The position numbers and the translations under genes are program-made. Below are positions 7,165-12,746 of a DNA stretch of 28,249 nt, in pieces. The first letter of the stretch is position 1; each line of letters opens with the position of its first letter. The notes below the pieces were generated by a model that was given only the letters and a program-made list of their open reading frames with translations, searched no databases and had not been told where the DNA came from. Location of the stretch: positions 1 to 28,249 of the forward strand of contig CAAEDK010000309.1 of the NCBI GenBank assembly GCA_900754605.1, written 5' to 3'. Source of the stretch: an uncultured Oscillospiraceae bacterium (GTDB lineage: Bacteria > Bacillota_A > Clostridia > Oscillospirales > Oscillospiraceae).

Positions 7165-7217
7165 TTCTGAATATTTGATTATACTAAAAGTAAAAAGACA
7201 TACCGGAGGTATTCTAA

Positions 7218-7550
7218 ATGATGTCAAGTGGTATTGGTAATTTTCTCCGTCAATACAGGCAGAATAATAATTTGAGCCGCGAATCTTTTGCGGAAATGCT
7301 GGATATAAGTGTGGCCTTTCTAGCGGCAATAGAACTTGGTACTAAAAAACCTGCATATGATACTTTAATTAAAATTATCAATACTTTAAAAGTTTCTGCT
7401 GATGAGGCTTTAGGAACTGATAGTTATATTGGAAAAATAAATGATGCCACGGAACTCTCGGCAAAGTTGGATAAGCTAAATCCGCTCCATCGAGACTATG
7501 CGTCAGCAACATTAAAACTAATTGTAGAATATTTTTCAGATCTAGAATAG
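7218..7550 (+). CDS. XRE-family transcriptional regulator
   Basis: The 110-residue protein starts at ATG 7218 after CGGAGGT; ATG 7221 is also possible. Residues 5-62 form a Cro/C1-type helix-turn-helix: IGNFLRQYRQNNNLSRESFA, EMLDISVAFLAAIELGTKKP, then TLIKIINTLKVSADEAL. The C-terminal 45 residues are helical and may dimerise. It lies between two sigma-factor genes on the same strand and is probably the local repressor. The inverted repeat at 7115-7164 is a candidate operator. The family is clear; the target is not. Confidence 0.8.
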   Translation: MMSSGIGNFLRQYRQNNNLSRESFAEMLDISVAFLAAIELGTKKPAYDTLIKIINTLKVSADEALGTDSYIGKINDATELSAKLDKLNPLHRDYASATLKLIVEYFSDLE

Positions 7551-7611
7551 TCAAAACCAAAACCCGTTGTTTTTTAAATAGTGAAGTGTGTATAAAGAGG
7601 TGGAGTAGCAG

Positions 7612-8142
7612 GTGCATATAACAGACTTCATTTCAGACAAAATGAATTCTGATGATTCTAAGTTACTGGAAGAACTATATAGTTCGGAATATCAAAATCT
7701 GATTAACTATGCCGGATATATTTTATATAATTCAGATTATGTGGAAGATGTCGTGCAAGAAACCTTTGCTATTGCAGTTCAAAAGATAGCAGATTTGCAG
7801 AGCAGCAACAATCAGGTAGGATGGTTGTATCGTACTTTGCAAAATGTAGTTCGAAATAAAAATAGAGATTTACAAAAGCCAAATAAAATTATCAGTAAGA
7901 TAACCCAGTCTATGTTTGATCAGATTTTTCCAACGACAGCAGAATTTGAATCTAACATACTATTTTATGAAAGCTATAAGCATCATCTAAGCGAAATAGA
8001 TTGGACTTTGCTTTGTGAAAGATACTGTGATGGTTATCAGTATGAAGAATTGTCAAAACGACATAATCTATCTGTGTCTGCATGTAAAATGCGCATACTC
8101 AGGGCAAAAAGTGTACTGCGCAAAGAAATTCAAAAGGATTAG
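7612..8142 (+). CDS. ECF-type sigma-70 factor
   Basis: The 176-residue protein starts at GTG 7612 after AAAGAGGTGGAG. Region 2 is seen at about residues 20-75 (LYSSEYQNLINYAGYILYNS, then YVEDVVQETFAIAVQKI) and region 4 at about 125-172 (YCDGYQYEELSKRHNLSVSA, then CKMRILRAKSVLRKEI). The next gene, 60 bases downstream, encodes a single-pass membrane protein with a cytoplasmic N-terminus, the normal place for its anti-sigma factor. A small exported protein follows, which suggests a signal-responsive regulon whose output or ligand is encoded in the same operon. Confidence 0.85.
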   Translation: MHITDFISDKMNSDDSKLLEELYSSEYQNLINYAGYILYNSDYVEDVVQETFAIAVQKIADLQSSNNQVGWLYRTLQNVVRNKNRDLQKPNKIISKITQSMFDQIFPTTAEFESNILFYESYKHHLSEIDWTLLCERYCDGYQYEELSKRHNLSVSACKMRILRAKSVLRKEIQKD

Positions 8143-8202
8143 AAAAAATTGTGACGTATCCATTTATATCTTACATACCTTAATGAGAGGAGGACGCTCA
8201 CT

Positions 8203-9066
8203 TTGCACGGTAGTGGAACCCCACAAGACAAAGACATAAACGATTTCACTCAAATAAGTAGCGCCGATCTGAGATCTATTCTCCGTGAAGACCTAAATAG
8301 TGCAGAGCCTGACAGATTATCAGTAGACGAAATAAAGATTATTGTTGGGCTATTAAAACAGAGGGAGGATGATGAGTTTAATTTCGAATCAAATGACACG
8401 ATTATTCAGGATAGAATAACTGCGGAAGAATCCAAAAATGGAGCAAAACAGAAATCTGTTGTTACTCGGAAGCGCGTTTTTGTGCGAATCACCGCTGCAG
8501 TTATTTGTACACTTTTAATTAGAATTGTAACCGTATTTGCTTATGAGATAGATATAGTGTCTATTTTCAAATCATGGACACAAGAACTATTTCAGGTCAA
8601 TTATTCAGGAGAAGTCGAATCAAGTACGTGCACCCAAAATGGATCTACCGATGAAATGGCACTCCAATCATGTGATTCTGCAAGTGAAGTGTTGTCTGTC
8701 CTTGGAGTTGCTCAGCCTCTCTTACCATCATGGATTCCAAGTGACTATTCTCTATTAGAGTTCCAAGTAAATGTTCATTCGGATCGCACAACGATATATG
8801 AATATTACCAATCCTCAGATCAAATTGGAGGATTTTCTATCCAAATCAATCTCTATGACCATTTGCCAGAGAATGAATCTAGTTGGTATCAAAAAGACAG
8901 TTCTCCTGTGGATGAATTTATTGTGGGAGGAGTTAGCCATTATATTATGTCTAACTTAGGTGATTATACTGCTGTCTGGACAGTTGAGAACTACGAATGC
9001 TCCATTAGCGGCAATATTAGCGTTGATACTCTCAAAAAAATGATTGAATCGATTTATAATCAGTAG
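8203..9066 (+). CDS. probable anti-sigma factor, single-pass membrane protein with DUF4367-like domain
   Basis: The start is TTG 8203, about nine bases after GAGAGGAGGA. The protein has 287 residues: about 90 acidic and polar cytoplasmic residues, one transmembrane segment (about 92-114) and an extracellular part. Residues about 155-287 follow the DUF4367 pattern (SWIPSDYSLLEFQVNVHSDR, then DEFIVGGVSHYIM and WTVENYECSISGNISVDTLK). DUF4367 proteins usually lie beside ECF sigma genes and are thought to sense an external signal. The position directly after the ECF gene fits. A classical zinc-binding anti-sigma motif is not visible, so the anti-sigma role is inferred from context. Confidence 0.7.
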   Translation: MHGSGTPQDKDINDFTQISSADLRSILREDLNSAEPDRLSVDEIKIIVGLLKQREDDEFNFESNDTIIQDRITAEESKNGAKQKSVVTRKRVFVRITAAVICTLLIRIVTVFAYEIDIVSIFKSWTQELFQVNYSGEVESSTCTQNGSTDEMALQSCDSASEVLSVLGVAQPLLPSWIPSDYSLLEFQVNVHSDRTTIYEYYQSSDQIGGFSIQINLYDHLPENESSWYQKDSSPVDEFIVGGVSHYIMSNLGDYTAVWTVENYECSISGNISVDTLKKMIESIYNQ

Positions 9067-9088
9067 TAAAACATGGGGGGTATTTATC

Positions 9089-9577
9089 GTGAAAAGATAC
9101 TTTTTTGTATTCTTAATGACCCTGTTCACTTTTTCTCTCCTTATGCAAAATGCGGCTGCCGCTGAAATTGTAACCGCTCATGCAATCGAAGATTGTAATA
9201 ACTATATTTCTGATGGCATCGTTCCTTATGCCAGTCTTTATCTTAAGGCACAAAAAGCATGGTGTAGTACATCTTCAGGCGGAAAGATTGAAATTCACTT
9301 TCAGGTAACTGCAAAATCAAGAATGAGTTCTGTTGGTGCAAAAGACATATATGTTTATGAGAAGAGAAATGGTGCATGGGTGGAAGTAAAACATTATTCT
9401 AGTAGTAGCACGACAGGTATGCTCAAATCAAACACTAGTTTCTGTGACAGTAGTGTAACATTTACCGGAACTATTGGTAAAGAATATAAAGCAATCGTAA
9501 CTGCATACGCCGGGAATAGCTCATCTGAATCTGATTCTATTGATGTCGAAACATCCGCAGTAACGGCAAAGAGATAA
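9089..9577 (+). CDS. small exported protein, Ig-like, of unknown function
   Basis: The start is GTG 9089, seven bases after a GGGGGGT; an earlier in-frame start inside the upstream gene lacks a ribosome site. The 162-residue product begins with a signal peptide (MKRYFFVFLMTLFTFSLLMQ, cleavage near AAAAE). The mature part is Ser/Thr-rich with alternating beta-type sequence (GGKIEIHFQVTAKSRMSSVG, IYVYEKRNGAWVEVKHY, VTFTGTIGKEYKAIVTAYAG), suggesting one immunoglobulin-like sandwich. Similar small secreted proteins are frequent in Clostridia genomes; I am not certain of a family number. It is the third gene of the sigma/anti-sigma cluster and may be its target or the sensed product. Confidence 0.65.
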   Translation: MKRYFFVFLMTLFTFSLLMQNAAAAEIVTAHAIEDCNNYISDGIVPYASLYLKAQKAWCSTSSGGKIEIHFQVTAKSRMSSVGAKDIYVYEKRNGAWVEVKHYSSSSTTGMLKSNTSFCDSSVTFTGTIGKEYKAIVTAYAGNSSSESDSIDVETSAVTAKR

Positions 9578-9640
9578 TGTATCTCTTGTAGTAAGTTATG
9601 CTACACAAAAGAGTAAGATAGCTCTAGAATCTAGTTAAAA

Positions 9641-9675
9641 TAAGAGCGGCAATCTGATGTTGATTGCCGCTCTTA
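9641..9675. terminator. hairpin terminator after the ECF sigma operon
   Basis: TAAGAGCGGCAATC (9641-9654) pairs perfectly with GATTGCCGCTCTTA (9662-9675) over 14 bp with a 7-base loop. No T-run follows on the plus strand, but the minus-strand side is T-rich, so it may be a processing or bidirectional stem. Confidence 0.6.
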
Positions 9676-9796
9676 CCGCTAAAAAATCCAAATTTACAAC
9701 GAATACCTTTTGCATATCATAATACATATATATCTTAAGTTTGATCTATATACTTAACCATGCTAGTTCAGAAAAATTGGAGACAAATAGTGTAGT

Positions 9797-10225
9797 ATGG
9801 AAGAAATTATCGTTATACGAACATCTGATCCACGCGGGGATATATTTCAATCTATCATAAATATATTAAACAATGAGAATATTAAGATATTTCACGCTGC
9901 TGAACCTGCTGATATGGTTTTGAGCTTAGGTGATATCACAATATTCCCAGAACGGCGGCAAGTATTTAAAGCGGAAAAAGAAATTCACTTAAACTATGGT
10001 GAATTTTCAATTCTCCACTGTATGGCGCAATCGCCTGGGCAAGTATTTAGCCGTGAACAGCTTTATCATGCCGCATGGTCTGAAGATTATGAGTTAGGCA
10101 CCAATACAGTCGATAATACTATTTGGCGATTAAGAAACAAGCTTGAGAATGACCCTAAGCATCCTATATACATTAAAACTGTTTTTCGTGTAGGATATAA
10201 GATAGAATTGCCATTAAAATTGTAA
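9797..10225 (+). CDS. orphan winged-helix (OmpR/PhoB-type) DNA-binding protein
   Basis: The 142-residue protein starts at ATG 9797 after TTGGAGA. Residues about 42-140 match the Trans_reg_C domain of response regulators: LSLGDITIFPERRQVFKAEK, HLNYGEFSILHCMAQSPGQV, FSREQLYHAAW and TVDNTIWRLRNKLENDP, ending KTVFRVGYKI. The N-terminal 40 residues are too short to be a receiver and show no phosphorylation aspartate pattern, so activity is probably not controlled by a histidine kinase. Such stand-alone domains are common in ICE accessory regions. It is monocistronic, with a terminator at 10383-10420. Confidence 0.8.
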   Translation: MEEIIVIRTSDPRGDIFQSIINILNNENIKIFHAAEPADMVLSLGDITIFPERRQVFKAEKEIHLNYGEFSILHCMAQSPGQVFSREQLYHAAWSEDYELGTNTVDNTIWRLRNKLENDPKHPIYIKTVFRVGYKIELPLKL

Positions 10226-10382
10226 AAAGTCATTCTATTTTAAGTGAATTTTACATTTTTTAATGAAACCCTGATGAATTTCCTATGATAGATTCTGATT
10301 GTGGTAGTTGACTTCTCCCTTGGAAAAGCTAGATAAGGCTAATGAGCAAATATAAAATCAGAATCTTATATATCCAATGTTT

Positions 10383-10420
10383 AAGGCGGCCTTATCTTTA
10401 GATAAGGGTCGCCTTTTTTA
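10383..10420 (+). terminator. intrinsic terminator after the winged-helix gene
   Basis: AAGGCGGCCTTATC (10383-10396) pairs with GATAAGGGTCGCCTT (10401-10415), with a small bulge, around a TTTA loop. A run of T follows directly. Confidence 0.75.
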
Positions 10421-10579
10421 AATAGCGCAGATCAGACCGCCAATACCTCTTTAAACTTTAGCACTTACAATTAGAGATAATCACAAAGGCGGTAGCGTAA
10501 AACTGCCACATTAATGGAAGAAAGGGGATGATGCCAACCGCCTGTGTGCCGTCCGCATAACAGCGGACAAGGAGTAACA

Positions 10580-10669
10580 ATGCTATGGATCAGAAAATCC
10601 ACAGCATTGAGAAGTTGCTTTTTGTCCCACATCAACGACACACGGCTTTCAATGGACAACTTTCAATAG
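10580..10669 (+). CDS. possible 29-residue leader peptide
   Basis: An ATG at 10580 lies six bases after AAGGAG and reads to TAG at 10667-10669, giving a short basic peptide starting MLWIRKSTALRSCF. It precedes two hairpins and the masked ribosome site of the sigma-like gene, the layout expected for leader-controlled attenuation. No homology is recognised, so it may be fortuitous. Confidence 0.3.
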   Translation: MLWIRKSTALRSCFLSHINDTRLSMDNFQ

Positions 10670-10774
10670 GCGTTGGTCAGCGTTTTTGTGCGCGAGAGTT
10701 TGCCCCAAGTGGGGACAAACCTCCGCCTTCCGGTGCTGCTGGCCTTGTTGGACTTCTCAATGCACATATCCAGG

Positions 10775-10814
10775 AAGCGGCTGATTTTGTATCCCAATAC
10801 AAAGTCAGCCGCTT
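10775..10814 (+). promoter_or_regulatory. 18-bp hairpin in the leader of the sigma-like gene (attenuator candidate)
   Basis: Positions 10775-10792 (AAGCGGCTGATTTTGTAT) pair with 10797-10814 with a single G-T pair and the loop CCCA. TCATTT follows, so it could act as a weak terminator or attenuator within the leader. Confidence 0.5.
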
Positions 10815-10853
10815 TCATTTAAGGCTCCCTGGACAAAGAATCAGGGGGCCGCC

Positions 10854-10889
10854 ACCTCCGATTTGTTTTCTAAAAAATAAATCGGAGGT
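10854..10889 (+). promoter_or_regulatory. hairpin that masks the ribosome-binding site of the sigma-like gene
   Basis: ACCTCCGATTT (10854-10864) is fully complementary to AAATCGGAGGT (10879-10889), with a 14-base loop. The right arm contains the GGAGG at 10884-10888 that serves the TTG start at 10897. Translation should be low until the stem is opened. Confidence 0.6.
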
Positions 10890-10896
10890 AAGAAAA

Positions 10897-11406
10897 TTGT
10901 ATAATTACCGCAAAAGCGACTATGCAATAAATAAAAACAGCCCTAACATCGTTTATCGCTTTCATAATGAAATCATAGAAATCACGCTGGAGGATTATTT
11001 GGAGGAGAACCCTGACAAAACGGAACATGACTTTGCAGAGCTGAAAGCCCAGTCTGATCAAATCTACTATGAGCAGGATCGGGCGGAGAGCGCCCAGACC
11101 CGAAAAGATGACTCTCTTACCGGCCTGGAAGAAAGTAAAGTCTGTGCCACTCGCCCTTTGGATGAGGAGTGGGAGGAAAAACTGACTGAATTTCGAAACC
11201 GCTTATGTGCACGGAAAGCGTTTGAACAACTCTTTGAGGCGGATGTACTTACAGAAATTCAAAAGCGGAGGTTCTGTCTGTATATTTTTAGGGGTCTGTC
11301 CACCCGGCAGATCGGCAGGCTGGAAGGGACAAGCCATCAGGCGGTTGCCAAATCCCTGAACCTTGCCATCGAAAAATTGAAAAAATTTTTTGCGGAGCAG
11401 GGTTGA
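10897..11406 (+). CDS. ICE sigma-70-family regulator (region 4 type)
   Basis: The start is TTG 10897, eight bases after GGAGG, giving 169 residues beginning MYNYRKSDYAINKNSPNIVY. This N-terminal signature followed by ITLEDYLEENPDKTEHDF is one I recognise from sigma-70-family proteins in Firmicute ICEs. Residues about 118-165 form the region 4 helix-turn-helix (EIQKRRFCLYIFRGLSTRQI, then GRLEGTSHQAVAKSLNLAIE). There is no obvious promoter-melting region 2, so it may act as a partial sigma factor or as a regulator. It lies upstream of the toxin and recombinase genes. The masked ribosome site suggests translational control. Confidence 0.75.
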   Translation: MYNYRKSDYAINKNSPNIVYRFHNEIIEITLEDYLEENPDKTEHDFAELKAQSDQIYYEQDRAESAQTRKDDSLTGLEESKVCATRPLDEEWEEKLTEFRNRLCARKAFEQLFEADVLTEIQKRRFCLYIFRGLSTRQIGRLEGTSHQAVAKSLNLAIEKLKKFFAEQG

Positions 11407-11941
11407 CACTCCCACGGTTTCAGGACGATGGGTGAAAGGAGTTCTTTCTGAACCTCCCCTTTCGCCTGTTCCTTGACAACCGCATACTCATTCATCGGTA
11501 ACTTCCCCTTTGCCAGTGCGATGAGCAAAAGCCGATTCAGAAGCCGCGCCATGAGGTACGGCACGGATGAGCAGATCCCACCTACTTTCTTTCATTGGTC
11601 TTGCTGTCATCCTGCCTATATGAGCGAGAAACGGCGGTCTGTAAAAACCGGGCAGCTCCCGGCGCGGCCATGACCGGCAAAGGGTACAATGGTACTCCTG
11701 TCCAGCCACAGCCCTGCCTGACCGCAGGATCACGCAATGGGGACAGCTCGGAGAGATCCTCGGAGGGGTGAGATTCCCGTGGGCCGGTTCGCTGCTGGCC
11801 GCTGATGACTTCCCATGTGCGGGGTGTCGAGGACAAATAGCACAATGAAAGAAAACAGATTGGAAAATTTCGCCGGACGCGGGGCGGGCCTTTCGGGGCC
11901 TGCCCTGTTTCCGGCTTACTTATATTCAGGAGGTCATTCTT
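11407..11941. other. gene-poor 535-bp stretch in the ICE
   Basis: No convincing gene is seen. A minus-strand frame at 11337-11564 encodes a plausible-looking segment (LLIALAKGKLPMNEYAVVKE) but lacks a good ribosome site and runs antisense into the sigma-like gene. Other frames look like shadows. A GC-rich hairpin lies at 11882-11905. The stretch could hold a transfer origin or a small RNA, but nothing specific was recognised. Confidence 0.4.
11882..11910 (+). terminator. GC-rich hairpin upstream of the mazF-like gene
   Basis: GGGCGGGCC (11882-11890) and GGCCTGCCC (11897-11905) form a 9-bp stem with one G-T pair and a 6-base loop, followed by TGTTT. It fits a weak terminator or a leader structure. 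Confidence 0.4.
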
Positions 11942-12301
11942 ATGCGGCGAAAGGCGATCCGGCGCGGCGCTTTGTTCTATGCCGACCTGGACCCGGTGAT
12001 TGGCTCAGAACAGGGCGGAACGCGCCCTATCCTCATTCTCCAAAATGATGTGGGAAACTATTTCAGCCCTACCGTGGTGGCGGCGGCCATCACCAGCCGA
12101 AGGGATAAGACCCACCTTCCTACCCATGTTTTGTTGGAGGATGTGCCGGGCCTTGCCCCTACCTCCCTGCTGCTGTTGGAGCAGATACGGACGGTTGACC
12201 GCCGGAGACTGCGGGGATATATCGGGCAGATCAGCAAGAAAAAAATGAAGGAGATCGACACAGCCCTGGCAATCAGCGTGGGTCTGCGTTCTCTGGCATA
12301 G
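11942..12301 (+). CDS. PemK/MazF-family toxin (endoribonuclease)
   Basis: The 119-residue protein starts at ATG 11942 after CAGGAGGT. It has the MazF/PemK core: IRRGALFYADLDPVIGSEQG, GTRPILILQNDVGNYFSPTV, VVAAAITSRRDK, THVLLEDVPGLAPTSLLLLE and QIRTVDRRRL. Family members cut mRNA at short sequences and are normally held in check by an antitoxin encoded just upstream. No such gene is found in the 535 bases upstream. The only close partner is the small acidic protein encoded 50 bases downstream. Solo MazF-like genes recur in this type of ICE, where they may stabilise the element. Confidence 0.85.
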   Translation: MRRKAIRRGALFYADLDPVIGSEQGGTRPILILQNDVGNYFSPTVVAAAITSRRDKTHLPTHVLLEDVPGLAPTSLLLLEQIRTVDRRRLRGYIGQISKKKMKEIDTALAISVGLRSLA

Positions 12302-12351
12302 GACAGGCGCCCTTCTGAATAGATTGGTAGAGGCAGAAAGGAGGAACCTGT

Positions 12352-12615
12352 TTGAAATCACTCACGCTTGCAGAGCTTGATACGCTCTCCGCCGTTGATA
12401 TTAAGACGGTCGATCCAGAACAGCTTGTCGATATTCGGGATATATCCATCCACACAGAACTTCCAAGAGAGGAACGGGTGCTGGACTTCATCCGCCAGAT
12501 CCGCAACCCCTACTGCTTCCGCCACGGAAAGATCGTCGTGAAAATCGGCTTTTCCGAGGCGGCCAAGGAAACCACAATGGAGGAACAATTTGAAAGCTAT
12601 CTCCGTACCCTGTAA
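12352..12615 (+). CDS. DUF6870-type small protein
   Basis: The start is TTG 12352 after AAAGGAGG at 12338-12344, giving 87 residues. The pattern VDIKTVDPEQLVDIRDISIH, RVLDFIRQIRNPYCFRHGKI and VVKIGFSEAAKETTMEEQFE is one I associate with DUF6870, found in ICEs of gut Firmicutes. The protein is acidic overall. It follows the MazF-like gene and precedes the recombinase promoter. No activity is known. Given the missing antitoxin upstream, an antitoxin-like role is possible but purely inferred. Confidence 0.7.
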   Translation: MKSLTLAELDTLSAVDIKTVDPEQLVDIRDISIHTELPREERVLDFIRQIRNPYCFRHGKIVVKIGFSEAAKETTMEEQFESYLRTL

Positions 12616-12648
12616 ATCCCTGACACGAATGGAACCGAAAAAAACACC

Positions 12649-12677
12649 TGGACACTGACTGTGCCCTGCTGTATAAT
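12649..12677 (+). promoter_or_regulatory. sigma-70/SigA-type promoter of the recombinase operon
   Basis: TGGACA (12649-12654) and TATAAT (12672-12677) are separated by exactly 17 bp. Transcription would begin near 12684, leaving a leader of about 60 bases that contains the inverted repeat at 12699-12738. Confidence 0.7.
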
Positions 12678-12698
12678 AGAAATCGGACAAAACTCGCA

Positions 12699-12738
12699 CT
12701 CCAATCGTTGTTGGGACTGACAAACAAAACGATTGGAG
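12699..12738 (+). promoter_or_regulatory. hairpin that masks the ribosome-binding site of the first recombinase gene
   Basis: CTCCAATCGTT (12699-12709) is fully complementary to AACGATTGGAG (12728-12738) across an 18-base loop. The right arm contains most of the GGAGG (12735-12739) that serves the ATG at 12747. It may gate recombinase translation, or be a recombinase-binding palindrome for autoregulation. Confidence 0.6.
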
Positions 12739-12746
12739 GCATTGTT

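Larger units (their letters stand above)
10226..10896. other. long untranslated region with several structured elements ahead of the ICE sigma-like gene
   Basis: This 671-base stretch holds a terminator (10383-10420), a possible 29-residue leader ORF (10580-10669), an 18-bp hairpin (10775-10814) and an RBS-masking hairpin (10854-10889). Composition shifts from AT-rich to GC-richer near 10440-10500, probably where the older ICE backbone resumes. A frame open from 10585 runs in phase into the sigma-like gene, but its first 104 residues do not look like a protein domain. Confidence 0.55.

Noticed and set aside
10585..10896. In-frame N-terminal extension of the ICE sigma-like protein
   Set aside because: The extension has no recognisable fold and crosses two strong hairpins. 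The TTG at 10897 has an ideal ribosome site and begins with the family signature.
11337..11564. Minus-strand 75-codon frame after the sigma-like gene
   Set aside because: Part of it reads like a protein, but the start lacks a well-placed ribosome site and the end runs antisense into the sigma-like gene. Left unannotated, noted as a gap.
11815..12048. Plus-strand frame overlapping the mazF-like start
   Set aside because: It overlaps the MazF gene in another frame, spans a hairpin and has no domain.
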